From contig CALWDX010000046.1 of the NCBI GenBank assembly GCA_944376805.1, forward strand, positions 1 through 54,630: a DNA stretch of 54,630 bases, given 5' to 3'. Shown here piece by piece: positions 8,290-16,856 of this stretch. The position numbers and the translations under genes were made by a program. Position 1 is the first letter of the stretch. Every line of letters begins with the position of its first letter. This DNA is from an uncultured Clostridia bacterium (GTDB lineage: Bacteria > Bacillota > Clostridia > Lachnospirales > CAG-274). Below the pieces are notes generated by a model, which saw only the letters and a list, made by a program, of their open reading frames with translations, had not been told where the DNA came from and ran no database searches.

Positions 8290-9567
8290 ATGAATTTATT
8301 AATTAAAAATGCAAAAATTGTTTCTAATGGTATATTAGAAAAAGATATAAAAGATATTTATATAGAAGAAGGCATTATAAAAAAAATAGATAAAAATATA
8401 AATATTGAAAACATAAAAATATTAGATGCTAAAAACAAATATGTTTTACCAGGTTTTATTGATATAGGGTGTGAAATATTTGAAAATGGTTATGAAAGTA
8501 AAGATAATGTTGCTAAACTTACAGAGGCAGGGGCAAAAGGTGGTTTTACAAGTATAGTAACATCTTCAGCAGCTAAACCTATAGTTGATAATAAAACTGT
8601 TGTAGAATATATACATTCTAAATGTAAAGGCTTATCAAATATAAATTTATATCCACTTGGAAATATGACAAAAGGTGGAGAGGGTAAAGAAATATCTGAA
8701 ATAGGTGAAATGATTTTGACAGGTGTTGTAGCTATATCTGATGGAGGCAAACCAATAGAAAATACAACGCTTTTAAGGGATATATTTTTATATTCTAAAA
8801 TGTTTAATGTTTCAGTTATGACTACTTTAATAGAACCTAATTTATCAAAAAATGGTACAATAAATTATGGTTGTATGGCTACAAAATTAGGTCTTATAGG
8901 AATACCTAGAGAGGCTGAAGAAATAGAAATTTCTAAAAATATTATTTTAGCTAAATATACAGGAGCTAAAGTACATATGTCTTATATAACAACAAAAGGG
9001 GCAGTAGAATTAGTTAGACAAGCTAAAAAAGAAGGGGTAAATGTAACTTGTAGTACAGCACCACATTATTTTACACTTACAGATAGAGAAGTAGATAATT
9101 ATAATACATTTGCAAAAGTTATGCCACCACTTAGAGAAGAAGAAGATATAGAGGCAATAAAAGAAGGGCTTAAAGATGGTACAATAGATATTATAGCTTC
9201 AGGTCATTCACCTTCATTATATGAAAAGAAAGTTACAGAATTTGAACGAGCAGAATTTGGTATATCAAATTTAGATACAGCATTTAATATTACAAATACA
9301 AAACTTATAAAGGAAGGTAATTTTTCAATAGAAGATATAACACTTTTAATGAGTAAAAATCCAGCTAAAATTTTAGGATTTGAAAATAAGGGTGAAATAA
9401 AAGAAGGGTTTGATGCAGATATTATAATTATAGATATAGATAAAGAAAAAATAGTAAAAAGTAGTGAATTTTTATCAAGAGCAAAATATTCTCCATATGA
9501 AAATATGAAAGTCTTTGGTGATGTACTTGCAACAGTTGTTAAAGGTAATGTATTATATGATGCATAA
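8290..9567 (+). CDS. pyrC: Dihydroorotase-like protein lacking metal ligands (probable pseudoenzyme)
   Basis: A 425-residue class I dihydroorotase homologue. Framework blocks such as LPGFID, GGFTSIV, KVMPPLR, DGTIDIIA and the amidohydrolase C-terminal GFDADIIIID are kept. The metal and catalytic residues are not: HxH after GFID reads Gly60-Cys61-Glu62, the usual HHL reads HYF, the second His of HxxHxS reads Tyr, and ATDHAPH reads ASGHSPS, so the catalytic Asp is Gly. Such inactive DHOase chains are known partners that stabilise ATCase in some bacteria. Here the adjacent ATCase also looks altered. It starts 2 bases after pyrB and ends before a strong terminator. Confidence 0.85.
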   Translation: MNLLIKNAKIVSNGILEKDIKDIYIEEGIIKKIDKNINIENIKILDAKNKYVLPGFIDIGCEIFENGYESKDNVAKLTEAGAKGGFTSIVTSSAAKPIVDNKTVVEYIHSKCKGLSNINLYPLGNMTKGGEGKEISEIGEMILTGVVAISDGGKPIENTTLLRDIFLYSKMFNVSVMTTLIEPNLSKNGTINYGCMATKLGLIGIPREAEEIEISKNIILAKYTGAKVHMSYITTKGAVELVRQAKKEGVNVTCSTAPHYFTLTDREVDNYNTFAKVMPPLREEEDIEAIKEGLKDGTIDIIASGHSPSLYEKKVTEFERAEFGISNLDTAFNITNTKLIKEGNFSIEDITLLMSKNPAKILGFENKGEIKEGFDADIIIIDIDKEKIVKSSEFLSRAKYSPYENMKVFGDVLATVVKGNVLYDA

Positions 9568-9584
9568 TAGATTTTTATATTAAA

Positions 9585-9629
9585 GAAAAAGTAGAATAAT
9601 AATTTTTTAGTTATTATTCTACTTTTTTC
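9585..9629 (+). terminator. Terminator of the aroB-pyrC run
   Basis: A 17-bp stem (9586-9602 with 9611-9627) is followed by further T residues just after the pyrC stop. Confidence 0.85.
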
Positions 9630-9641
9630 ATTTTAATAGAC

Positions 9642-9670
9642 TTGACATTAAGTGTAAAATATAGTAAAAT
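9642..9670 (+). promoter_or_regulatory. Promoter of the HsmA-like gene
   Basis: TTGACA at 9642-9647 and TAAAAT at 9665-9670 have an exact 17-base spacer. The start codon is at 9717. Confidence 0.8.
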
Positions 9671-9686
9671 GAACATTGTTCATTTT
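9666..9686. promoter_or_regulatory. Palindromic operator overlapping the -10 box
   Basis: A perfect 21-base palindrome centred on base 9676, with core TGAAC-ATT-GTTCA. It covers the -10 box and the expected transcription start. The position and symmetry suit a TetR- or MarR-type repressor. No such regulator gene is adjacent. Confidence 0.6.
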
Positions 9687-9716
9687 TAATAATTAAAAAT
9701 ATAAGGGGGATAAATT

Positions 9717-10091
9717 ATGCCTAAATTACTTATTATGGCTATTACATTTATTACATTAGCATTAGTATTTTATACAATAGGTGTTTTTGGAGAAAAGAAA
9801 AAAGGCGAATTAACAATATTTCATACAATTTTATTTTGGTTTGGTTTTATTTTTGATACAGCAGGAACTTCTATTATGAGTAAAATTGCTGAAGGTGGAT
9901 TTAGTTTTAATGCACATGGTATAACAGGTTTAATAGCCTTATTATTAATGGCTTTTCATGCTATTTGGGCAACTATTATTATTATTAAAAAAGATGATAA
10001 TGCAAAAAGATTTTTTCATAAATTTAGTATAGTTGTATGGGCTATATGGTTAATACCTTATATTTTAGGTATGTTTATTGGTATGAAATAG
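9717..10091 (+). CDS. HsmA-like (TIGR03987-type) small membrane protein
   Basis: A 124-residue membrane protein with four hydrophobic segments and histidines at positions 36, 67, 81 and 101 in or next to the spans, as in FNAHGITG, FHAIW and FFHKFS. The pattern resembles the HsmA/TIGR03987 family. A member in Clostridioides difficile binds haem and is controlled by a MarR-type repressor. The gene stands alone with its own consensus promoter, a palindromic operator and a GGGGG ribosome site. Haem binding here is inferred from family resemblance only. Confidence 0.65.
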   Translation: MPKLLIMAITFITLALVFYTIGVFGEKKKGELTIFHTILFWFGFIFDTAGTSIMSKIAEGGFSFNAHGITGLIALLLMAFHAIWATIIIIKKDDNAKRFFHKFSIVVWAIWLIPYILGMFIGMK

Positions 10092-10104
10092 TATAAAATG
10101 GCTA

Positions 10105-10133
10105 TTGCAATAAATACTATTTAATGGTATAAT
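10105..10133 (+). promoter_or_regulatory. Promoter of the rimP-nusA-infB operon
   Basis: TTGCAA at 10105-10110 and TATAAT at 10128-10133 with a 17-base spacer, ~100 bases before the rimP start. Confidence 0.7.
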
Positions 10134-10157
10134 ATATACAAAATATTAATTAACTTT

Positions 10158-10185
10158 TGAGAGTGGGTTTTGCCCACTCTTGTTT
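10158..10185 (+). promoter_or_regulatory. Leader hairpin of the rimP-nusA operon
   Basis: GAGTGGG and CCCACTC pair across a short TTTTG loop, followed by TTGTTTT. It lies between the promoter and rimP. Similar GC-rich leader hairpins precede rimP-nusA in many clostridia and probably act as an attenuator under NusA feedback. Confidence 0.6.
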
Positions 10186-10234
10186 TGTATAGTAATGTAA
10201 AGTTGTAATTTATTTTAAAGAAAGGAGCCTATTT

Positions 10235-10696
10235 GTGCAAACAAAAGATATTATTAAAAAAGTAGAAGAATATGTTATGCCTATTATTGAGCAAAATAAT
10301 TATGAGCTTGTAGAAACAGAGTTTGTAAAAGAAGGGGCTAACTATTATTTAAGACTTTATATTGATAAAGAAGGTGGATTTTCTATTAATGATTGTGAAA
10401 TAGTTAGTAGATATTTAGAGCAAAAGTTAGAAGAAGATGATTTTATAGACAAAGCTTATATATTAGAAGTTAGTTCTCCTGGTATAGATAGAGTTCTAAA
10501 AAAAGATAGTGAGTATATAAAATATAAAGGACGTATTGTAGATATTAAACTTTATAAACCTATTGACAAAGTAAAAGAATTTCAAGGTGAATTAATAGGA
10601 CTTGTAGATGATAAAATAGTTATAAAAGAAGATAATCAAGAAATAAGTTTTAATAAAAAAGATGTTGCAATATGTCGTTTAGCAGTTATATTTTAA
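10235..10696 (+). CDS. rimP: Ribosome maturation factor RimP
   Basis: A 153-residue cytoplasmic factor needed for 30S subunit maturation. Its usual blocks are present: YELVETEFVKEG, LRLYIDKEGG, CEIVSRYLEQ and the LEVSSPGIDR signature. The start is GTG at 10235 behind AAAGGAG. It opens the translation operon that runs to ribF, with nusA starting 39 bases after its stop. Confidence 0.95.
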   Translation: MQTKDIIKKVEEYVMPIIEQNNYELVETEFVKEGANYYLRLYIDKEGGFSINDCEIVSRYLEQKLEEDDFIDKAYILEVSSPGIDRVLKKDSEYIKYKGRIVDIKLYKPIDKVKEFQGELIGLVDDKIVIKEDNQEISFNKKDVAICRLAVIF

Positions 10697-10735
10697 TATT
10701 AATTGTATAAATATAGTTTTAAGGAGGATATAATA

Positions 10736-11959
10736 ATGAATAGCCGTGAACTTATGAAAGCTTTACAGCTAATAGAAAAACAAAAAGGAATAGACAGAGA
10801 AGAAATTTTTCAAGCAATAGAAAACTCTTTAATATCTGCTTGTAAAAAAAATTTTGGTACTTCACAAAATATTAAAGTGGATATAGACAGAGAAACAGGA
10901 GAAGTAAAAGTTTTTGCACAAAAAGAAGTAACAGAAGATGTTTATGATGCTTTTTTAGAAATATCTCTTGAAGAAGCAAAAGAAATAAATCCAAATTATG
11001 AATATGGTGATATAGTGGATATACCTATTATACCTAAAGATTTTGGACGTATTTCTGCACAAGCAGCAAAGCAAGTTGTAGTACAAAAATTTAGAGAAGC
11101 AGAAAGAGAAAAAATATATAATCAATTTGTTGTTAAAAAGAATGAAATTGATACAGGTATAATAAGAAAAATAGAAAATAAAAATATAATAGTTTCACTT
11201 GGACCTATTGATGCTATAATACCATTAAAAGAACAAGTACCAACAGAAACATATAATGTTCATGATAGAATAAAAATATATATATGTAATGTTGTTAAAC
11301 TTGGAAAAGGTACAAAAATAACTGCATCTAGAGCACATGCTGACCTTGTAAAAAGACTTTTTGAACTTGAAGTACCAGAAATTTATGATGGTACAATAGA
11401 AATAAAAGGGATAGTTAGAGAAGCAGGTTCTAGAACTAAAATGTCAGTTTGTTCAAAAAATCCTAATGTAGATGCTGTAGGTTCTTGTATAGGAAATAAT
11501 AGTAGTAGAATAAATGCTATTATAAAAGAAATAAAAGGGGAAAAAATAGATATTATAACTTGGAATGAAAACCCTAAATTTTATATAGCAGAAGCTTTAA
11601 AACCTTGTGAAGTTATAGCAATAGAGTTAAATGAAACAGAAAGAATAGCAAAAGTAGTAGTACCAAATGAACAATTATCACTTGGTATAGGTAAAGAAGG
11701 TCAAAATGTACGTTTAGCTGCTAGACTTACAGGTTGGAAAATAGATATTAAAAGTGAAGAACAAGCAAAAGCAACAAATTTTATAGATTTTGAAAATAAA
11801 CAAGTTTACTTAAAAGAAGAGACAAAAGAAAATAATTTTGAAGAAAATGAAAATGTAACGGAAGATTTAAGCAAAATTTATGAAGATGTAGACTTAGATG
11901 ATTTTGACTTAGAAACTGATGTATATGAAGATGTAGATATAGATGATTTTGATATGTAA
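10736..11959 (+). CDS. nusA: Transcription termination/antitermination factor NusA
   Basis: A 407-residue RNA-polymerase-binding factor. The order is an N-terminal polymerase-binding domain (residues ~1-125), an S1 domain (~130-200) and two KH domains (~205-345) with the typical GxCIGxxxxR-like and LGIGKEGQNVRLAARLTGW blocks. The C-terminal ~60 residues are acidic and contain a direct duplication of YEDVD-(L/I)-DDFD. I chose ATG 10736 because AAGGAGG lies 7 bases upstream. An in-frame ATG at 10703 has no such site. ylxR follows after 15 bases. Confidence 0.95.
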   Translation: MNSRELMKALQLIEKQKGIDREEIFQAIENSLISACKKNFGTSQNIKVDIDRETGEVKVFAQKEVTEDVYDAFLEISLEEAKEINPNYEYGDIVDIPIIPKDFGRISAQAAKQVVVQKFREAEREKIYNQFVVKKNEIDTGIIRKIENKNIIVSLGPIDAIIPLKEQVPTETYNVHDRIKIYICNVVKLGKGTKITASRAHADLVKRLFELEVPEIYDGTIEIKGIVREAGSRTKMSVCSKNPNVDAVGSCIGNNSSRINAIIKEIKGEKIDIITWNENPKFYIAEALKPCEVIAIELNETERIAKVVVPNEQLSLGIGKEGQNVRLAARLTGWKIDIKSEEQAKATNFIDFENKQVYLKEETKENNFEENENVTEDLSKIYEDVDLDDFDLETDVYEDVDIDDFDM

Positions 11960-11974
11960 TATAGGAGGCAGTTT

Positions 11975-12244
11975 ATGATAAAAAGGAAAGTTCCTCTTAG
12001 AAAATGCACAGGCTGTCAAGAAATGAAAGAAAAAAAACAACTTATAAGAGTTGTAAGAATAGATGAAAATCAATATACAATAGATTTAACAGGAAAAATG
12101 TCTGGGCGTGGGGCTTATATATGTAAAAATATAGAATGTCTTGAAAAGGCTTTTAAATCTAAAGGACTAGAACGTTCTTTTAAGTCAGCTATACCAAAAG
12201 ACATATATGAAAAACTTAGAAATGAGTTGATTTTAAATGAATAA
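11975..12244 (+). CDS. rnpM: YlxR/RnpM family RNA-binding protein
   Basis: An 89-residue basic protein with the family signature RKCTGC (residues ~9-14), then R-x-V and the SGRGAYIC block. Members lie in the nusA-infB operon. The Bacillus homologue binds RNase P RNA and modulates its activity. The AGGAGGC ribosome site is strong. The end overlaps the ylxQ start by 8 bases, so translation is probably coupled. Confidence 0.9.
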   Translation: MIKRKVPLRKCTGCQEMKEKKQLIRVVRIDENQYTIDLTGKMSGRGAYICKNIECLEKAFKSKGLERSFKSAIPKDIYEKLRNELILNE

Positions 12245-12554
12245 GAAATTATTATCTTTACTATCTATTTGTCAAAAGGCAGGTAAAATAGTATCAGGAG
12301 AATTTGCTGTAGAAAAAGCTTTACAAGATGGTAGTGCATTATATGTAATTATAGCTAGTGATGCATCACAAAATACAAAAAAGAAATTTGAAAATAAATC
12401 TTTTTATTATAAAATAGATTATAATATATATGGTGAAAAAGAAATACTTAGTCATAGTATAGGCAAAATTAATAGAACTGTATTTGCTATTTTAGATGAA
12501 GGATTTTCTAATAAGATAAAGCAGTATATACAAGATGATATTAAACAGGGGTGA
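12237..12554 (+). CDS. ylxQ: L7Ae-family ribosomal-type protein YlxQ
   Basis: A 105-residue protein of the L7Ae/L30e K-turn-binding family, with the N-terminal block [21 protein letters not shown]. In the usual gene order it sits between ylxR and infB. Its ATG overlaps the end of ylxR by 8 bases, and its stop lies inside the ribosome site of infB. Confidence 0.85.
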   Translation: MNKKLLSLLSICQKAGKIVSGEFAVEKALQDGSALYVIIASDASQNTKKKFENKSFYYKIDYNIYGEKEILSHSIGKINRTVFAILDEGFSNKIKQYIQDDIKQG

Positions 12555-12559
12555 TTTAT

Positions 12560-14602
12560 TTGGGAAAAATTAGAGTACACGAACTAAGAAAGAAAATAAG
12601 TGAAGAAATTAAAAGAGAAATTGATAATAAAGAACTTATAGAAAAATTAGCAGAGTTTGGTATAGAAGTCAAAAGTCATTCTAGTAGTATTGATGAGAAA
12701 GATGCAGAACTTATATTAGAATATTATACAGAAGAAAATTCTTCTAAAAAAAGTGATATAGAAATAACTAATATTTCAAATAATAATAAAGAAAATAAAA
12801 AAGAAAAAAAATCTAAAAAGGGTGAAAAAGAGGTAAAAATGGTTGATGATATTAAAATTATACAAATTGAAAAGTCTATTACAGTTAAAGAATTAGCAGA
12901 AAAATTAGAAACAACAAGTTCAGATTTAGTTATGCGTCTTATGAAAAGAGGTGTTATGGCAAATCTTAATCAAGAAATAGATTTTGACCTTGCATCTTCT
13001 ATATGTGAAGAATTTGATGTTTTAACAGAAGAAGCTCCAGAAGTTGATATATTAGAAGAAGCATTTAAAGAAGAAGAGGAAGATGAAAAAAATCTTGAAG
13101 AAAGACCACCAGTAGTTGTAGTTATGGGACACGTTGACCATGGTAAAACTTCCCTTTTAGATGCTATTAGAAAAAGTCGTGTAACAGAAAAAGAAGCAGG
13201 TGGTATTACACAACATATAGGTGCTTATACTGTTTCTATTGATGAGAAACCTATTACATTTTTAGATACACCAGGACATGAAGCATTTACAGCTATGCGT
13301 ATGCGTGGTGCAAGTGTTACAGATATTGCTATACTTGTTGTTGCAGCAGATGATGGTGTTATGCCACAAACTATAGAAGCTATAAATCACGCAAAAGCAG
13401 CAGGAGTAGAAATAATAGTAGCTATTAACAAAATAGACAAAGAAAGTGCTAATCCAGATAGAGTTAAACAAGAGCTTACAGAATATGGTCTTTTAGCTGA
13501 AGACTGGGGTGGTGATACTATATGTGTACCAGTATCAGCAGTTAGTAAACAAGGTATTGATAACCTTTTAGAAATGATTATACTTGTAGCTGAAATGAAA
13601 GAGCTTAAAGCTAATCATAAGAAAAGAGCTAGAGGTACAGTTATAGAAGCTAAACTTGATAAAGGAAGAGGTTCTGTTGCTACTATATTAGTACAAAGTG
13701 GTACATTAAGAGTAGGTGACCCTATTGTTGCTGGTTCTTGTTATGGTAAAATAAGAGCTATGATGAATGATAAAGGTCAAAAAGTTAAATCGGCAGGACC
13801 ATCTATGCCAGTAGAAATACTAGGTCTTAGTGAAGTACCTTCAGCTGGTGATAGTTTCTATGTAGCTAAAAATGATAAACAAGCAAGACAAGTAGCAGAG
13901 GCAGTTATAGCTAAAGATAGAGTAGATATGATTAAGTCTACACCTCAAAAAGTATCTTTAGATGATTTATTCACACAAATTCAATCTGGTAATATGAAAG
14001 AACTTAATATAGTTATTAAGGCAGATGTACAAGGTTCTGTTGAAGCAGTACGTTCAAGCCTTGAAAAATTATCTAATGAAGAAGTAAGAATACGTACTAT
14101 TCACGGTGGTGTTGGTGCTATTACAGAATCAGATGTTATGCTTGCTAGTGCATCTAATGCTATTATTATAGGTTTTAATGTTCGTCCAGAAAATACTGCT
14201 AAATCTGTTGCAGAAGACCAAAAAGTAGATGTTAGATTATATCGTGTAATATATAATGCTATAGAAGATATAACTGCTGCTATGAAAGGTATGCTTGACC
14301 CAGTGTATGAAGAAAAAGTTACAGGACACGCAGAAATTAGACAAATATTTAAAGCCTCAGGAGTTGGTACTATTGGAGGCTCTTATGTAACAGATGGTAA
14401 AATAGTTAGAAATTCTCAAGTAAGAATTATAAGAGATGGCATAGTTGTATATGAAGGTGAACTTGCTGCTCTTAGAAGATTTAAAGATGATGTTAAAGAA
14501 GTTAATGCAGGTTATGAATGTGGTCTTTTATTTAATAAATTTAATGATATTAAAGAAGGTGACCAAGTAGAAGCATTTATAATGGAGCAAATACCACACT
14601 AA
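12560..14602 (+). CDS. infB: Translation initiation factor IF-2
   Basis: A 680-residue GTPase that places initiator tRNA on the 30S subunit. There is a short charged N-terminal region. The G domain starts with GHVDHGKT (residues ~190-197), then has [13 protein letters not shown] and a SAVSKQG element. Domain II and the C-terminal initiator-tRNA-binding domain follow. I chose TTG 12560 because AGGGGTG ends 6 bases before it and the family begins K-I-R-V-H-E-L. The in-frame GTG at 12551 is itself part of that ribosome site. Confidence 0.95.
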   Translation: MGKIRVHELRKKISEEIKREIDNKELIEKLAEFGIEVKSHSSSIDEKDAELILEYYTEENSSKKSDIEITNISNNNKENKKEKKSKKGEKEVKMVDDIKIIQIEKSITVKELAEKLETTSSDLVMRLMKRGVMANLNQEIDFDLASSICEEFDVLTEEAPEVDILEEAFKEEEEDEKNLEERPPVVVVMGHVDHGKTSLLDAIRKSRVTEKEAGGITQHIGAYTVSIDEKPITFLDTPGHEAFTAMRMRGASVTDIAILVVAADDGVMPQTIEAINHAKAAGVEIIVAINKIDKESANPDRVKQELTEYGLLAEDWGGDTICVPVSAVSKQGIDNLLEMIILVAEMKELKANHKKRARGTVIEAKLDKGRGSVATILVQSGTLRVGDPIVAGSCYGKIRAMMNDKGQKVKSAGPSMPVEILGLSEVPSAGDSFYVAKNDKQARQVAEAVIAKDRVDMIKSTPQKVSLDDLFTQIQSGNMKELNIVIKADVQGSVEAVRSSLEKLSNEEVRIRTIHGGVGAITESDVMLASASNAIIIGFNVRPENTAKSVAEDQKVDVRLYRVIYNAIEDITAAMKGMLDPVYEEKVTGHAEIRQIFKASGVGTIGGSYVTDGKIVRNSQVRIIRDGIVVYEGELAALRRFKDDVKEVNAGYECGLLFNKFNDIKEGDQVEAFIMEQIPH

Positions 14603-14618
14603 AAAGGAATGATTTTTT

Positions 14619-14972
14619 ATGAAAAATAATACAAGAATGATTAGAATAAATGATGAAATTAAAAAAGAATTATCAGAAATAGTTCGTTCTGAACTTAAAG
14701 ACCCAAGAATAGGAGTTATGACAAGTGTTTTAAAAGTAGAAACTACAAATGATTTAAAATACTGTAAAGTTTATATTAGTGTTTTAGGTGATGATGAACA
14801 GAAAAAAGAAGTTATGGAGGGCTTAAAAAATGCTAGTGGTTTTATTAGAAAACAAGTAGCAACAAGAATAAATTTAAGAAATACTCCAGAATTCAAGTTT
14901 GAATTAGATGATTCTCTTGAATATAGTATAAGAATATCAAAATTAATAGATGAGGTAAACAAAGGTGAGTAA
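14619..14972 (+). CDS. rbfA: 30S ribosome-binding factor A
   Basis: A 117-residue KH-fold factor for late 30S assembly and cold adaptation. The family blocks are IKKELSEIVRSELKDPR near the N-terminus, a V-Y-I-S-V strand and ASGFIRKQVATRINLRNTPEFKF. It has an AAAAGGA ribosome site and begins 16 bases after infB. Its end overlaps nrnA by 8 bases. Confidence 0.95.
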   Translation: MKNNTRMIRINDEIKKELSEIVRSELKDPRIGVMTSVLKVETTNDLKYCKVYISVLGDDEQKKEVMEGLKNASGFIRKQVATRINLRNTPEFKFELDDSLEYSIRISKLIDEVNKGE

Positions 14973-15924
14973 TATTTATGAAAATATAAAACCTTTTATA
15001 GAACTAGTTGAAAAAAGTAATAATATAGTTTTAGCTGGGCATATATCACCAGATGGTGATGCTATATCTTCTTGTTTTGCATTTTGTAGTGCTTTAAGAA
15101 AGATGAATAAAAATCCTATTGTATTATTAGAAGACTATGGAAATAGTTATGAATATATTAAAAATGACAATATGATTTATAGAGAAGACTATAATAATAT
15201 AAAAGATGTAGATTTATTTATAAGTTTAGATTGTGGAGATATAAAAAGATTAGGATTTGCTAAAGAAATTTTTGAAAAAGCTAAATATACAGTAAATATA
15301 GACCATCATATTAGTAATGATAATTTTGGTAAATTAAATATAGTAAATCCTAAAGCATCTTCTACATCTGAAATTATGTTTGAAATAATAAATCATATGG
15401 GTAAATTAGATTTGAATATTGCAACCTATATTTATACAGGTATTGTTTTTGATACAGGTGGTTTTAAGCATAATTGCACAACTAATAGAACACACCAAAT
15501 AGCAGGGGAGCTTATAAGTTTAGGTGTAGATAGTGTTAAAATACATTCAAATGTTTTAACTTTACACTCTTTAGAAAGTAGTAAGCTATTAGCTAGAAGT
15601 ATCCAAAATATATATATAGAAAATGATATAATAGTTTCTACTTTATCAAATGATGAAATAGTAAGTTTAGGTTGTAGTCATAAAAATACAGGAAATATTA
15701 TTCAATATTTACTAGATACAAAAGGTATAAATGTTTCTGTATTTATATATGAAAAAGAAGATGGTTCTATAAAAGTAAGTTTTAGGTCTAAAACTATTGA
15801 TGTAAATAAAATAGCAAGTTACTTTGGTGGAGGAGGTCATATTTTAGCAGCAGGTGCTACATTAAAAGATATGACTATACAACAAGCTAAAGAAGTTGTT
15901 TTACAAAAAATAAGAAGTGTATAA
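14965..15924 (+). CDS. nrnA: DHH-family oligoribonuclease/pAp phosphatase NrnA
   Basis: A 319-residue DHH/DHHA1 phosphoesterase. NrnA homologues degrade short RNA oligomers and pAp. The metal-binding motifs are visible: HISPDGDAISS, SLDCGD, the DHHIS motif and a later D in GIVFDTGGF. The C-terminal DHHA1 block is GGGGHILAAGA. It starts with GTG at 14965, inside the end of rbfA, so the two genes are translationally coupled. The rbfA-nrnA-truB order is standard in Firmicutes. Confidence 0.9.
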   Translation: MSNIYENIKPFIELVEKSNNIVLAGHISPDGDAISSCFAFCSALRKMNKNPIVLLEDYGNSYEYIKNDNMIYREDYNNIKDVDLFISLDCGDIKRLGFAKEIFEKAKYTVNIDHHISNDNFGKLNIVNPKASSTSEIMFEIINHMGKLDLNIATYIYTGIVFDTGGFKHNCTTNRTHQIAGELISLGVDSVKIHSNVLTLHSLESSKLLARSIQNIYIENDIIVSTLSNDEIVSLGCSHKNTGNIIQYLLDTKGINVSVFIYEKEDGSIKVSFRSKTIDVNKIASYFGGGGHILAAGATLKDMTIQQAKEVVLQKIRSV

Positions 15925-15946
15925 TTTATAAAGAAAGATGAAAAAT

Positions 15947-16846
15947 ATGGAAAATATATCTGGTGTTATAAATATATATAAGGAAAAAGGTTTTACTTCG
16001 CACGATATTGTAAATATCGTGCGAAAGAAATTAGGAAAAATTAAAACAGGTCATACTGGAACATTAGACCCAGATGCAATGGGAGTATTGCCTATATGTG
16101 TTGGGAAAGCTACTAAACTTTCAGAATATATAGCCTCTTCTATAAAAGAATATAAAGCTATTGTAACATTAGGTAAAACAACAACTACACAAGATAGCTC
16201 AGGGGAAGTTATAGAAGAAAGACAAGTTAATTGTAGTGAAAATGATATATTAAATATAGTTAATTCTTTTAAAGGGGAAATAATGCAAACACCTCCTATG
16301 TACTCTGCTATAAAAATAAATGGAAAAAAACTTTATGAATTAGCTAGAGAAGGAAAAGAAATAGAAAGAAAACAACGTAAAATAACTATATACAATATAG
16401 AAGTAACAAAATTTATAGATAAAGAACATTTTGAAATAACAGTTTTATGTTCAAAAGGTACTTATATAAGGGCTTTATGTAATGATATAGGTGAAAAACT
16501 TGGTTGTGGTGCACATATGAGTTACCTTTTAAGGACTAGAACAGGTAATTTTTATATAGATGATGCTATAAAGTTAGAAGATATTGATAATATTTTAGAA
16601 AATAATAAATTAGATACTATTTTAATATCTATGGATAGTATTTTATCAGATTATAAAAAGTTTGTTGTTATAAATAAAGCTAATAAATTTTTATATAATG
16701 GTAATAAGATAAGTTATAATTTTGTAAAAAATAAAGAAAATTTAAAAGAAAATGAAAAAATAATTATATATGATGAAAATAATAACCTTATAGGTATATA
16801 TATTGTTTTACAAGACTATATAAAGCCTTTAACTATGTTGTTATAG
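15947..16846 (+). CDS. truB: tRNA pseudouridine-55 synthase
   Basis: A 299-residue enzyme that makes the T-loop pseudouridine of tRNA. The catalytic Asp41 lies in GHTGTLDPDAMGVLP, and the TPPMYSAIKINGKKLYELAR and SKGTYIRALCNDIG blocks are present. The start is uncertain. ATG 15947 keeps a proper distance from AAGAAAG, whereas ATG 15938 abuts it. A perfect 13-bp hairpin with a 3-base loop lies inside the coding sequence at 15997-16025. ribF follows after 10 bases. Confidence 0.93.
   Translation: MENISGVINIYKEKGFTSHDIVNIVRKKLGKIKTGHTGTLDPDAMGVLPICVGKATKLSEYIASSIKEYKAIVTLGKTTTTQDSSGEVIEERQVNCSENDILNIVNSFKGEIMQTPPMYSAIKINGKKLYELAREGKEIERKQRKITIYNIEVTKFIDKEHFEITVLCSKGTYIRALCNDIGEKLGCGAHMSYLLRTRTGNFYIDDAIKLEDIDNILENNKLDTILISMDSILSDYKKFVVINKANKFLYNGNKISYNFVKNKENLKENEKIIIYDENNNLIGIYIVLQDYIKPLTMLL
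15997..16025 (+). repeat. Perfect GC-richer hairpin inside truB
   Basis: Bases 15997-16009 and 16013-16025 are exact reverse complements around a GTA loop. The arms use TCG, ATC, GTG and CGA codons that are scarce elsewhere in this AT-rich window, about 50 bases after the start codon. Confidence 0.7.
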
Positions 16847-16856
16847 AGGTGAAAAA

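Noticed and set aside
8290..9567. Possibility that the pyrC-like gene is a frameshifted pseudogene
   Set aside because: The frame is continuous over 425 codons with conserved framework blocks to the end. Residues are substituted, not disrupted.
13262..13471. Antisense open frame inside infB
   Set aside because: It has a Cys/Tyr/Phe-rich composition typical of a shadow of an AT-rich gene and no ribosome site. infB is certain in the other strand.
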